NCBI RefSeq assembly: GCF_000004825.1
Contig: NW_008805078.1
Coordinates: 648,069 to 712,068, forward strand
Length of the DNA: 64,000 bases
Reading direction: 5' to 3'
Source: Heterostelium album PN500
Lineage: Eukaryota; Evosea; Eumycetozoa; Acytosteliales; Acytosteliaceae
Part shown: positions 23,623-36,700 of the stretch, in pieces
How positions within the stretch are numbered: the first letter of the stretch is position 1
Layout of the letters: each line of letters opens with the position of its first letter
Notes under the pieces: model-generated
Told to the model about the DNA's origin: nothing
The model's database searches: none
What the model saw: only the letters and a program-made list of their open reading frames with translations
Position numbers and translations under genes: made by a program

Positions 23623-24414
23623 TTAATGTCTTGGTGGCTTGTATCCGTCGACACTCATATTTCTAGTTGCAGAGGGAAGTGTAACTTCCATACCGGATAA
23701 CTCTTTTGTTACAATAACTTGACATCCTAATCTAGAGCTAAACAAAGTAAATTTGTGAGTTTGATGTTAATATATTATAATTATTATAATGTGTGGTATT
23801 GTATTTTAATGATTTATATTTACTTTGTCTTTAAATCGAAAGCTAAATCCAACATATCATTCTCTTCGTCGGTTGGTTGTTCGAGCTTTTCGTAAAACTT
23901 TGGTTCAATATAACAATGACATGTAGAGCATGCAACGGAACCTTCACAGGCACCTTCCAAATCGATATCGTTATCGTGTGCAATGTCCAACAATGAAGTA
24001 CCCTCTGGTACTTTCAAATCAATACGTTGACCTTCTTTATCTATAAATGTAATTGGTACCCTGCAATAAATAGTAACATCAAATGTTGTTAATGAATGTG
24101 ATATGTATAGGATTAATAATATCATTATCACAATTGAAATAGATGTGTGAATTGTGAAGCTATTGAGGTACATACAATTCAGCATTGGGTGATGCCTTTG
24201 AATGCGATGAAAAATATTGTACTGAAAAACATGGTTTGTACACACTGCAAGACAATGTCGCTGAAAATGATTTATTAAAACTATTTAAACTATTGATACT
24301 ATTACTACTACTACTATTATAGGTGCTTTTACTACTGTACAAAGATGATCTCAATGTTGCATTTCTTGATGATGATGATGATTTAACTAAACTGTTTAAT
24401 GTATATCTAATCAT
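23623..24414 (-). CDS. Mitochondrial [2Fe-2S] ferredoxin, adrenodoxin/Yah1 type
   Basis: Exons 24176-24414, 23824-24060, 23623-23737 (196 aa). Exon 1 is a Ser/Asn-rich presequence. The domain begins [20 protein letters not shown]; the cluster ligands are in [15 protein letters not shown] (C-x5-C-x2-C) and in [23 protein letters not shown] and the ending [11 protein letters not shown] are diagnostic of adrenodoxin-type ferredoxins. The last exon is only 115 bases and gives the fourth cysteine. The protein passes electrons from ferredoxin reductase for Fe-S cluster assembly and haem A or related hydroxylations in the matrix. It lies tandem with the Dicer gene on the minus strand, with 275 bases between. 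Confidence 0.95.
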
Positions 24415-24939
24415 TTCTTTTCTTTACTATTTATCATATATATAATATTAAAAACACACTTTCTATTCAATATTAAATTATAAATAATAATTAATCAATT
24501 AATCAATTTCGAAATGAATGAATGAACAATATCAACAACACATAATTATGCTGTTGCATTTCGTTTTTTAAATTTTGGGTTCAAAAATTTCAAAAATTTT
24601 CTAAAATAGTTTTAAGGGAAGGTCCTCTGCAACCTTTTACCAAAACAACAAACAATGATTGTGTGTAAATTTAAAACTTATTCAGAACCAATGGAATACG
24701 TTAAAAGAATATTAATCAATATATTTGTAAATCAATTTTCTCCAATATCTTGGATTTTCCAACAACTTTCATAATATTATTATTCTACAATTTATTAATA
24801 TTGTTGAATTCCAAATTCAAATTGTGTTATTCATACAATCTTTAATTAAAGATTCAACCTTTTTTCTTTTGTTTTTGTTTTTCCTATTCTTTTTGATCTT
24901 TCACTATTTTTATTATTATTATTATTATTATTATTTTTA
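24415..24939. other. Intergenic region
   Basis: About 525 bases of AT-rich spacer between two minus-strand genes, upstream of the ferredoxin gene and downstream of the J-protein gene. It includes AAAATTT-type runs and no recognisable gene. Confidence 0.6.
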
Positions 24940-26234
24940 CTATTTACTGGAGGTTGGTGCGGTTGATGTGGTTGATGTTGTTGAAGTGGTGGTAGTGGTT
25001 GTTGATGTTTGTGATGGTGATTGTGGTGGCATTGAAAGATTGAAAATATCGTCTGGACCGGTACTCTTTGATTCACTTCCTTTCTTCTCAAAGATTTGAC
25101 CGATCAGCTTGATTGCTTCGACTCTGAGTTTTCGCTCTTTCGAGGCCACTTTCTTCTTGTTCATAACTTCCTCGCAGACTTCACGCACAGCCGTGTCGAT
25201 ATCGAGTCGACCGACCTTCCAAATCAACTTTAGACCTTCCTTGAGCAGACCTTCGGGTGGTGCATTCTCATCCATCGTATTGACCTGACTCTGCATCTTG
25301 ACGGCGGCCTTCACCATCGAGAACATCTCTCCCATTCTGTGACTCTTCTCTGAAAGTTCGTGAATGAATCCAAAGGTAGTATGTTGTTTCGCTTCCTGAA
25401 TATAAATATAACCCAACAACGAAAGAAGTTCTGATCCTCCCGGTGCCTGTGCCATATCCACTGCTCTATTTGTTATCTATAAATAGATGATGATTGTTGT
25501 TTTGTTTTGTTTTGTTTTGTTTTGTTTTGTTTTATATCAAACATTTAGTTAGTTGGTTGTTTCCGTTGTTACACTTGTTATCAATTCAAATAAAAACACC
25601 TTACCATTTCAGTGAATTCCTTCTTGTTACCCTGTGTATATGGCTCGATGAGTATAATGAGTTGTTTGCAAAGTTCATCGATTCTTGCACGATGTTTCTT
25701 TTCCATTTCTTCGGGAGTTGGTTGTTTGATTTGTGATGGGTCGGTCTCTGCCTGTGCAAACATCTCGTAGAATGAGAGGTCACCAAAGAAATCTTGGAAC
25801 TGACCACCTCCGAATATCAATCTGAACAAATCGATCGGATCAATCATATTCTCATTCATACCATCGAATCCAAACTGATCGTATTTCTTTCTCTTGTCTG
25901 CATCTGACAACACTTGATATGCCTCACTAATTCTCTTAAACATTTCCTCTGCATATTGATCATTTCTATTCTTATCCTAAAAAAATATAATAAACACCAA
26001 TCATTTTATTAATCTTCTCTGTACATCTTTTGTTTGATAAATAACTAACTAACGAACCAACTTACAGGATGAAATTCAGTTGCTAATTTATAATATGCTT
26101 TTCTAATTTCGGAATGAGTTGCAGTCTTACTGACACCCAGTACTTCGTAGTAGTCTGCTTTCTCCAATTTGATGGGTGCTGTCGAAGGTGATAACGCTTG
26201 ATTGTTGTGTGGTGCAGGTACTATTTGTCTTAGC

Positions 26235-26290
<56 letters not shown>

Positions 26291-26514
26291 GAAATGATAT
26301 CGATAGTAATTTGTTAGATAATATGATAATAATATGATGACAATATATTGTTAGTTCTCTATGGAAACAATTACAATACCTTTATTGCAGTCTCAACGAA
26401 ATCTTCTTTCTCATAGCAACCGTCTACCTTTCCACCGGCATCCAATATGAGTTGTTTCAACTCGACAGCTCTCAACTGTCTCAATTCCTCTTCTTTGTAT
26501 TCAGTAATATGCAT
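24940..26514 (-). CDS. J-domain protein with N-terminal SAP/ARMET-like motif and DnaJ X-domain
   Basis: Exons 26380-26514, 26067-26233, 25605-25976, 24940-25476 (403 aa); intron 2 starts directly after the HP of the HPD motif. Residues 1-45 form a helix-rich SAP/ARMET-like motif ([20 protein letters not shown]). The J domain is at ~67-130: [29 protein letters not shown] and [23 protein letters not shown] is intact. The rest is the alpha-helical X-domain seen in class C DnaJ proteins (ending in [13 protein letters not shown]) and a Ser/Thr/Pro tail. No Gly/Phe or zinc domain. It should stimulate an Hsp70; which one is not shown. Intron 1 holds a long (AT)n tract and intron 3 a TTTTG repeat. 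Confidence 0.88.
25500..25533. repeat. (TTTTG)n repeat in intron 3 of the J-protein gene
   Basis: About seven tandem TTTTG units directly after the exon boundary region. Polymorphic length expected. Confidence 0.9.
26237..26287. repeat. (AT)n microsatellite, ~25 units
   Basis: Uninterrupted AT dinucleotide tract of ~50 bases beside the acceptor of intron 1 of the J-protein gene. Longest dinucleotide repeat in the window. Confidence 0.95.
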
Positions 26515-27679
26515 ATTTCCTGTATTCTCTCTCTATTATATTCTCTCTATTCTGTTTACTCTTTACACATTACTCTAAACTACTTTAAGATTACTAATAT
26601 TTTGTAACAATATTATTATAATAACAATTATAATATTATAATTATTTTTGGTTTTTCTTTTAATTATTTAAAAAAATATCAAACGAATAATAAATTTTAG
26701 TTTATTTTATTTTTTTCAATTGGCAATACACACCCATTGTGTAAATTGAATTTTTAATTAAAAATTAATTTTTTTTATCATATTTTATTTGTTTGTTTTT
26801 ATTGTTATAAAAAAATGAAATAAATTAAATAACAGATAATGACTCTACCTTAAAAACAAAGAAAATTATAACTGTTTTTTAATTTATTTAATTTTTTTTA
26901 TGTTTTTATATTATATTATATATCATTTTTGATCTAAAAAAAAAAAAGATAATAATTATTTTAAAATTACATTTGAATTACAAATCGTAAAGAATCAATC
27001 GACCAACAATTATATTTTATTAGATTATTTAATGTACTAATTAATAAATAAGTTTCTATTATTATTTTTGAACCTTAAAATGATAATTAACATTTTAGGT
27101 TATGTTTTTTTTTTTTGTTTAGTTATTGGGGGAGGTTTGGAGATGGTTGTTGAAAATTATAGTTGATTGATTTGTTGAAAGGACATATCCTCAGATGAGA
27201 GGACTTGCCAAAATAAAAAAAAAATTATTGTTTATTATTTATTTTTTTTGATTTTGTTATTATTGTTTTTTATTATTATTTTAATTTCTATTATTTCAAT
27301 TTTATAACTATTCACAAGATGTTTGTTCAGCAAAGAAAGAATGATTATTTGACATGTGTAATTATAATATTGTTGTATATTACATAATAAATATATATTT
27401 TGGGTTTTAAAAGTAAGTTTGTTTGTTTTTTGTTTTGTTTTGGATATTATTATTTTCAAAAGTAAAGAAAAAAAAAATAATTATAATTATGTGAAAAATA
27501 GTTTTGTAGATGTTGGATGATGTGCGAGGTATGTGTACAATACAAGATCGGTGTATTTCGATTCTATTTATAATAATTGATTATTATAAAATATTAAAAA
27601 AAAAATATTATAGATATGATGGGTGAAAAAAAAGAATAGAATAGAATAGATATAGATATAGTTATAGTTATTAATATTA
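26515..27679. other. Intergenic region
   Basis: About 1.17 kb between two minus-strand genes, extremely AT-rich, with poly-A/T runs and a GAATA/TATAGA minisatellite at 27634-27668 close to the kinase stop codon. The frame at 27235-27459 is low-complexity noise. No gene supported. Confidence 0.65.
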
Positions 27680-30600
27680 TTATATCTCAATGGATACAGT
27701 GGGTGGCGTGTTCATGTCAGAGAAAGTAATGAGAGCTTCCTCCAATCTTGGAATAATAGTGTCAAAGGTAGGTCTTTCATCTGGTTCACCTCTCCAGCAC
27801 TCTTCAATTAGTTGTCTGATGGTTGGTGGTGCCAGTTCAAGTCCCTTCGTAGGTCTTTGACCATCGAGAATGAAACGTGGAATTTCTTTAAAATTGAAAT
27901 GAATTAAATTAGTTAGTTAGTTTGATTGCTATGTTTTGTATTTCAATTAGTTGTGTTTGATCAAACTTACCCCAGTTTGCTCTTAAATCATCGAATGGAA
28001 TTTCGCCAATTACCAACTCATACAACATGATACCGAATGAATAAACATCTGCTTGAGTACCATATGGTTTCTTTAAGAGAATTTCCTAAAGGTGATTCAT
28101 TGATTAAAAAGATTGGTTAGAAACAAATGATTGGTTGGAGTTGGAATTTCAAATTAGAATTTGGTTGTGCACTTACTGGTGCCATATAAACAGGGGTACC
28201 AATACCAGAGGTTGCATTTTCACTGGCCATAGAATTTACTTCTTTACTTGTACCGAAATCAGTCAATTTGATGCAAACTGGTGAGTCAAGTGAGAGACTG
28301 ACCACTAGTAGATTGTCAGGTTTGAGATCACGATGCATAATTCCGGATTGATGAAGGAAATTACAACCCTTGGCAGTGTCAAGACATACTCTGATGATTT
28401 CGTTCATTGCCAATCTTCTTGGTGGTTCAGAGTTGTAGATGACGTTGGCAACACTACCGAGTGGAACGTACTCACTAACCAAATAGTGATCTCCGTCGTG
28501 GAGCGCTGTTCCAAAGTAATTCACAACGTTTGGATGACGTAGACGATTCATAAGATCACACTCACGCTCCACCTCTTTAACAACGTCCGCCGAACAATGC
28601 TTGGTTCTGATAACCTTGACGGCAACCTCCAATCCACGCCACTTACTTCTGAATACCGATCCATATCCACCGCTTCCAATTGGATCACCGATTTGAATTT
28701 CCTCATAATCGAGATAGGTCGACAACATACTCTCCAAATGCATGTACAAGAAAGTGTGTCCATAGTCCTTAATTAAAACACCGAATTTCTCCATCAATTT
28801 GGTCGTACAGAGAAGAGTGACATCGACATCGATAGTAACAATCTTTCCACGCTTGAGAACCAGCTCAGTTTGTTGACATTCTACGATTCTACCAGAGTTG
28901 GAAGGTGGGAAGAACAATGTGATATACTGAGTTTGATCGGATTTGTTAGTGATGATAATGGTATCTCTCATCTTCTGATTGATCTGTGACTTGGCATCAC
29001 CGATTCCGAAATCCAAACGAGTGGTTGAGAATGTGAGTGGGAATGTTTCGTGCTCCGGTGAATAGTAGTTGGTTTGTTGGACACCGTGGAATACCTCTGA
29101 GTGAAGATTGTACTTGTTGTCATTGATGAAACCTTTGCTGATATTCAATTGTGAACGTGTTTGCGATTGCATTTCAATGTCCATACGAATGGATCTCGCT
29201 CTTCTCTTCTTTCTAATCAAGATGAACAATGCCACTAAAAGTACGGCTCCTGCGATTGGCAAAACGATTTTGAGTGGCAACAACTTGTCGGACGACGAAT
29301 TTCCACCGCCACTGCTGCTGTCTGGTCCTTTGGTTGGCTTGGGTGTTGGAATGTTGATGAAATCAGAGTGTAACGACAACGCTGTCAAGAAGATTCCTTG
29401 AGTGGATTGCCAACTGATTTGCATCACTCCATTGTCAGAGTCCAACACTCGCACATTGATCTCTTGAGATTTCACTTTGAATTGATATTTGTCACCTGTT
29501 CCTACGGCACCAATCGATGTTATCTGAGTTGAGGAAGTCGATGCTTTGGCGCTGTACGAGCCTGGCATAGTGAGAACTGTACTCTGATTAAAACTGTTGA
29601 GATAGTAAACAAAGTAGAGTGTCACCTTGTAGAATGCTGGAGGAATGTTGTTCAGTGTAATCTTTGGTGCGACTGATGGGTCAGTTGGATAGAATCCGTA
29701 ATCAAAGAGAGCAAAATTTGGATCGTCGAAAGAATATTGTGGAATCGATTCTTTGGAGACTCCTGTAGGCTGGCAATTCGGTGCTAAACATCCGACTTGC
29801 CATGTGTAGTTGTACGCGGTTCTTGTGGAATTGACTGGATCCTCTGCAATAATGTATCCAAGGAAATAACGTAGATTGACTTGATCTACAACGTTGATTG
29901 GCGCGAGTTGAATGGCTTGAATCGATGCGTCCGATGTTGTGTTAACCAAAGTTACCAAATAATTGTACACTCCAAATACGGTGCCATTGAATAAAGTAGT
30001 ACATGTGCCATTGATGACCTCTGCTGTTGTCTTAATATCTGGTCGGCTGAGATCCTCAAACTTACATTCTACATCGTTTCCATTGAAAGCTGTACCATTC
30101 TTTAGTGTTATTGTGACACCGATCGGAAGGGTAGAGTTGACACGAATTGTTGTGTTTGGTTGGTAGGCTGAAATCGCCAAGTCGCTGGCGGAAAACTGGT
30201 AGATGGGCTGGTATGGTTCGACATAACTACTGCTATCCAATGATCCGATATCAGGTGCATTGATAACCGTATTAACCATTGAAATCGATCCAATATTGGT
30301 ATTTGAGGAACTGAATACTTTGCCGGTGGTCTGTAAAGTTGAACCTGAAATTTCCAAATAACCTACGGTTCCTTCGAAAATATCATTATTTTTGGTCTTT
30401 ATGTTAAGGTTTTGAAGGATGACACCTCCATTCGGCACGTTGAAGTAAATTGGTTGGGTGATGACCAGGTTGGAAAGAGTGATAATGGTTCCTGGCACAT
30501 TAGATACGATGGTATAGAAATAGCATTTGTCGGTTTGCGCCAAATAAGAACGGCTGTTTGAAATATTCATGGCTCCACTGGCAATTGGAAAAGTGGAGGG

Positions 30601-32017
30601 TATCCACGATTGCAGTGAGAGATGGTAATCGAAATTAAAACCGGTGATATCCGGTCTGTTTGGCAGTCCAACGATGTTGTAGATCGATTTGAGAGTATTT
30701 GGCACACTGTAGAAGCTGTCGTTTATCGAGGAGAATGAGTTGGAGAGAACTGAGAAAATGTGTCCTTGGTTTCCGAAATTCATCGATGAAAGATCATCTG
30801 GATCGACAAGAGTATTGTTAAAAAAGCTGAAATAAACGTTGTTCTGAGAGTCCACAACCTCAGTACCCCAATCGGCAAGCACTAAACTGGCGGCATTGGA
30901 AATCACGAAACTGTTCTGCATAAGAAGAGTGGCCTGGTGAACAGAGATGGCCGCCTTTGGTAGCACATTGGGGGTCGTTGCAACGATGATACTGTCTTGA
31001 ATTTCAACGGTACTACCAAACATTACGTCGATACCATTTCTAGAGCGAGCGTTGGGATTTGGTGTGGTGGCGTTGATAATGTATTCCGAAAACGGTGCGG
31101 TAGTTGTCAGGGGATCGGTGAATAGCACTACGTTTTGAATGGTTACTTTGCTGCCATTGGAGAAGTGGTAGCGACCACCATAGATCATGTTGGCTCCCTC
31201 CGCTCCAATAACGTAGAATTTGTCGACACTCATGGGGTTGCTCACTACGAAGCAGGTTTTGCCGGGACTTGGCGAAGTCGATGAGACAACTACCATGTCA
31301 TTGCGTGTACTTGGGTCGATGACTGAGGGCGACACAAGTGTGGTTTGTGCACAGATCGTGGTGGAATTCAATGGCTTGGTTGCCACTGGCTTGACCGATG
31401 ACGTCAATTGGACTTCTCCGTTGAGTGCCAATATACCGTTTCCATATCCGAACCGTCCTGCAGTATTTCCGATCCTGACTAGATTGGCTACGAATTTACC
31501 ACCCAACACTATAAACAAAGTGGGTTGAGTAGTAGATTGGGCACGATCGTACGTAAAAGTACCAAAGATACAAATATATTCAACAGTGTTAGGTATGAAT
31601 ATACCTGAAGAATATGTAATTGTTATTCCTACAATAATAATAATTATTATTATTATGATTATTAATATTTGAGCTCATAATGGTTTTATATAGAGTTTGT
31701 TTGTTTGTTATTTTTTCTTAGTTACCTTTTTGTATTACGATAATCTTTGCATTGAAGGGTATAGGTTCTGATTCCAGAGGATAGTATGCAGTGGGATCGA
31801 AGCATGGATACGGATAGTATGTGTAGCTATTTGAAAAATAAGTTGTTGGTTGTCTTAGTGTGTCGAACGGAGCCAACAAGCCCAACGGCAAACCATCTGT
31901 TGACATATTTGCCTGGAGGTATGTTGTGGCTCCATCACCACTACCGATTGTATCCCATGCCAAGGTAAGTAGGCACTGATTTATTAAAATCAATAATACT
32001 ACTACGAACTTATACAT
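27680..32017 (-). CDS. VSK-like transmembrane receptor kinase (TKL group)
   Basis: Exons 31726-32017, 28177-31628, 27971-28085, 27680-27885 (1354 aa). Signal peptide MYKFVVVLLILINQCLLTLA. The ~850-residue ectodomain is repetitive, beta-rich and N-glycosylatable; its membrane-proximal part (LRYFLGYIIAEDP to MQISWQSTQGIFLTALSLHS) is malectin-like, as in the two GPI-type genes. A membrane helix lies near 878-901 (LKIVLPIAGAVLLVALFILI). The cytoplasmic part has a ~120-residue beta domain (about 930-1070) and a complete kinase: GSGGYGSVF, VAVKVI, HRDLKPDN, DFGTS, GTPVYMAPE, DVYSFGIMLYE. This matches D. discoideum VSK receptor tyrosine-kinase-like proteins, associated with vesicles and phagocytosis. 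All catalytic residues present. Ligand unknown; a glycan is suggested only by the malectin-like fold. Confidence 0.9.
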
Positions 32018-32516
32018 AAATATATTATATTAAAATAAATAAATAAAAAAATAAATAAAGTTTTTTTAGGTCCTTTTTTTTTTTTTTGGACCTTTTTTTT
32101 TTTTTTCTATCGATCGATCACTAATTCCTTATCGAGATTAACTAAATATCTCTTCTCCTTCTCTCTTTCTCTCTTTCTTTTGTTATTATTATTTATTATC
32201 TTTATTATTTATTTCTTCTATAATTATCTTTTTTTTTTGTAATCTTAACTTTTATGATTATTCGTTTTTTTAAATTTTCTTTAATTGCTTATTTTTATTT
32301 TGATTTAAGTACAAACAACAGTGTTATAATTGACCAACCAATCAAACATTATTATAATAATAAGTCAGTTGAAAAAAAAAAACCACACAAGCAGTGTAAG
32401 TGATTCGAAAAAATTTTTGTCGATAGATCTTTATAAAAAATAAAAAATAAAATATTTTATGATTTTTTTTTTTTGCTCAAATCATTTATGATAAATGAGC
32501 ACATTTTTGAGATTTT
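32018..32516. other. Intergenic region
   Basis: About 500 bases between two minus-strand genes. Two GACC-plus-poly-T units stand in tandem near 32070-32106. A hairpin-forming repeat TGCTCA/TGAGCA (32474-32501) with an inner ATCAT/ATGAT pair lies 16 bases beyond the Nudix stop and may mark its 3' end. Confidence 0.5.
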
Positions 32517-33290
32517 TCAATTAGCACAAGGGAATTTTTTTTCGAGGGTTTCAAAAAACTTTTTATAGTCACAAAATTCATAGGTTTGATCTTCTCTCTT
32601 TAGAGGTACAAAAGTTGGATCGTTTCGAGATACCATCTCAAAAAGTTTTGTGTAGTGCAACCATTTCAATGCTTGAACTTCTTCCTCCTGTAACTTGAAT
32701 TCACTCAATTCCATATGTTTTGAAAAGGTATATAAGTAGACATCGGCCAATTCATTATCTATATATTTTCCTATTATTAGCGTCATTGACATATATTGTA
32801 TTTTGTTTGTTAGTTTTTGATTTTGCAATAAGTACAACCGATCTTATTACCATTATGCAATATATATTGTTTTTTACATGTAAAGAGATATTCTAATTTG
32901 GAGGCATCCGTAATGTGTAGACCTAATTCTTCATCGAGTTCTTTTATTGCTGTATCGATGCTGTTCATTCCAGCTTCGATGTGACCTAAGCAGTTGTTAA
33001 AGTAGTAGTACAGCAACAGCAGAAGCAGATTAATAAATTTGCAAAATTAACTATTATATTAAAAATATTATTTAGATCATCGATCTCATACCCGCACAAG
33101 AGATGTCCCAGTAGGATGCAAACGACTCTTTATTGGCACTTCTCTGTTGAATCAAGAGATTTCCTTCGGTATCGACCAACCATACATGCACAACACGATG
33201 CCACATGCCTTTACTGTGTATCTCTGATCTTGGTAGTGAATAGCCTGCTGGACTACCATCCTCATTGATTACATCGATATATTCAACCAT
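32517..33290 (-). CDS. Nudix hydrolase, IPP-isomerase-like
   Basis: Exons 33092-33290, 32851-32985, 32517-32770 (195 aa). MVEYIDVINEDGSPAGYSLP and GMWHRVVHVWLVDTEGNLLI match the cytosolic Nudix group that includes bacterial YfcD-like and plant NUDT3-like proteins. Exon 1 ends in SCAG and joins to HIEAGMNSIDTAIKELDEELG, the Nudix box (G-x5-E-x7-REUxEExGU), here with Lys for the usual Arg and Met/Asn in the usual Glu position; the three metal-binding acids in KELDEE remain. Exon 3 gives NELADVYLYTF and QEEEVQALKWL, the isomerase-like C-terminal part. Probable pyrophosphohydrolase; the isomerase-specific active-site Cys was not identified, so true IPP isomerase activity is unlikely. The two introns were placed by restoring the family sequence. 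Confidence 0.88.
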
Positions 33291-33739
33291 TGTAAAATAA
33301 AAATCTATCTTGTTTCAATATATTTATTGACGATATCAATATTGTTGTTTTGAAAAAAACATAAATGTTTCGACACACACAACACACACTCACTCATGTT
33401 GCAAATTTGACAACATTATAAATTAATTAAAAATTTAAATTATTAATTGAATTAGCAAGTTTTTTGAAAAATAGTGTATGAATGAAAAATTTTGAAAATT
33501 ATTCCCAATTCTTTAAAAAGGTGAGTTTTTTTTGGTTTTTTTTTATTTTTGTTTCACTTTTTTTTTTAATTAAATCAAAAGATAATTAATTAGAGATAAA
33601 TAAGATAAAGATTTATTATTATTATATTATTGCTTGTTAGTTTAAAAAATACATAAATTATATTTTAAATTTTGTTGTTGAATCATTGATTTTTTTTTTT
33701 TTTTTAGTTTTTGGTAGTTAGCGAGGTGAAATCAATCGT
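33291..33739. other. Divergent intergenic region
   Basis: About 450 bases shared by the Nudix gene (minus) and ATG2 (plus). A CACACA-rich stretch at 33371-33395 and long T runs at 33538-33570 and 33690-33706 are the only features. Confidence 0.55.
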
Positions 33740-36700
33740 ATGGGAATAAAGGAATCTCTTTTTGGTGTGTGGAACAAGTTTGTAGAGGGTACAACCAATG
33801 GGTTGTATCAATTGTCTCTGGCACCACAACAAAGATTCATTCGATTCCTCATCAACAATAGCATCAAACAGTATCTGCTGAATCCCATACAGAAAGATGA
33901 ATTCGACACCAAGTTCAATATGGGAAGTGGCATCATCTCAATGAAAGATGTCGTCCTCGATCGCAAGGTTCTCAATGAACGATTCGTAGCTGGATTGCCA
34001 TTCAAATTCGAACAGGTCACCATTGAGAGTATCGACTTTGAGATCCCGCTACTCAATATCAATAGCATGCCAATACGTGTTAGAGTCAAAGGAATTGAAG
34101 TAATCTTGACAGCAAACAACAGTAGCAGCAGCAACAACAACGATAGATCAGAAACAGATACCGAAAACAACAGCAATAACAATAATAATGGTGGTTATTC
34201 TAGTATTTCACTAAGTAATAGCTCTTCAGATGAACAACTCTCGATGATGTCATCGACGATACGACAGCTGATGGTGAGCGACGATCAATCAACTATGGAT
34301 AGTAGCATCACTTCTGACAACTTCAGACCGGAAGACAATGACGAAGTATTCGACAGCATGCAATCGAAAATCTTTGACATCTTGTCGAATGGCATTGTAG
34401 AGATTGAGAATCTTTCGATATTCATCCAGACACCTAGCTCCACCTCCACTTTGGAGTTGAACATTCTCTCTGCTATCTTTTCCTACGAGAAACCAAGTGC
34501 AGGTCAAGATCAAACAATGGAAGAGACACCATTCGGTGGCGGTAGTGATTCAAATACTACTGGTGCTACTAGTGCTTCGGACTTGAAACCAAAGCTAGAG
34601 TTTAATCAGTTATCGATGATGATTCACAAGAAAGATGAGTCGGTCAACGCCGAGTTGAACAAACAGTATTTCTTTGGGTCAAGAGTGATAAAGGAAGGCG
34701 GTGCACTGAACTCATTGTTTATCTCCCAATCCACCGAGAATGAGTTGATAGTGGACATCAAGTTTAACTCTAGTATCAATGGATCGTTTGGACAGGAGCA
34801 GCTCAATGAGCTGCTGGATCTTATCAATCGACTATCCGATGCTCTTACCATAGTGGATGATATGACAACAACGACAACAACGACAACTAGCAATAGTCAA
34901 TCAAAACTAAAACAAAAGACACAACCCAAAGATGTTTCAGTTAGAGTTTCAATTCCGCGACTGGACTATCTCGTCAGTCTTCCACTTCTTCGTGATACAG
35001 TCTGCACAAAGCCAGATTTTAAAATACATTTCATCGGTGAAAACACATTGATTCAGTATTCCAAGAGATACCTTCCAGGAACTGATGACTCGATCACTGT
35101 TGCAGAGTTGTCATTCGATTCGATTGAAGTCAACTTGCTACCGACCGGAGATATTCAATCAAAGTATCGTTGCCTCTATTTACATGGAAGTGACGGTGAC
35201 GACTTGACCGAATCTACGAACCATACGGATCGCATTCTTCCCAAGATAACCATTGTACAGAAACCTCATGGCTACATCATCGACGACATTGACGAATCGA
35301 AATATGTCGACAATCCATTCTTAACTTTCAAATCACCTGTATCTCTTTCAAACCATTCCATCGAGCAAGCCAACAGACTTTCATCAGTGTTAATAGATTG
35401 CCAACTACCAGATTGTCTACTTAGCTTATACAAATCAGACTATGAGTGTTTACTAAATGCATTCTCATTTACCTCTGATCAGCCTCAAACCTCTACAATG
35501 CTATTTACCCTATCAACTAAAGGTATGTTCATATTATATATATATGCAAGCGAATCACTTCAATATTCATATTAACTTAATATCATTATAATTAGTTACA
35601 ATCGAATTGAAATTTGATAAACATTTAATTGCCAATTCAAACGATCCAGATAAAGTTCAAGTATTTAAATTGTTGACTGGTGACTTGAATCTTTTGGTGG
35701 CAATGGGATATCCATCCGATTTAAAACAAAAGGATCTCTACGACTCAATGTTTATCTACCTATCACTTAGTTCCCTTGATACGATTGCATCTTGTATCTC
35801 AAGAGAACAACTTTTCTTTAGTAGTAGAAGTGTATGTTTTGTTTAATCATTTTTCATCAATTCAATACTAATTGCTACAATCAAATTATTTACTAAATTA
35901 TTTACTAAATAGGATTTAGATGGAATTGAGCTGATGATTGCTTCACATGGAGTTACCATCAATAATCAATTTGAACTTTCAATCTCTGAGATTTGTTTTG
36001 TTCCTTCAATGAGATTGATTACTGATTTCTTGGACTGGATCAAAGTTGAAAAGATAAATAATGAAAATACAGACATTGAAGCATCAGTCATTTATAACCC
36101 CAACAATAACAACAACAACAATAATAATAATAACAATCAAAAAACAACAACTCTTAGTCCCTATCATATTGAACTGGTGAATTGTACAGCAAAATTCTTC
36201 ACCAGAGAAACAAAATCACAAATTATGTTGTTATATGAAAAACTAAGTGTATGTAACAAACAAACATTTATAATTATAACTACATAGATTTTAATATGTT
36301 TTTTTATTATTTAGATTTTGGTTGCACCAGAAGGTAAAGAGGATGATCTTTGTTTGGTTTTCCAACCAGTCCAGATATTATTTAGAGATGCATCGGATGA
36401 TATCTACTCTTTTGAACGTATTCAAAATTTCCAAACTATTGGATTCAGCACCAAAGAGCTCATGATCTATCTAAAGAATGTTACTGCCTCTGAAAAAGGA
36501 ATCAAGGTAGAGATTCTATCGAATACTTACCAATTGGAGGTCGATAAGAATACCTATCATAAAGTCACCAAAACAATACCTATTTTCCTACAAAAGGTAT
36601 TTGAAAGAATAGTGTAAGTTTTTAATTAATATTATTGGACAATTTTCAATCAATAAGCTAATTAATTTTGTTTATTGTGTATGTGTAATAGAATATCCAA

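Noticed and set aside
23820-24245. A single long ferredoxin frame starting in the intron
   Set aside because: The first ~45 residues come from intron 1; splicing 24176 to 24060 restores the presequence and the domain start.
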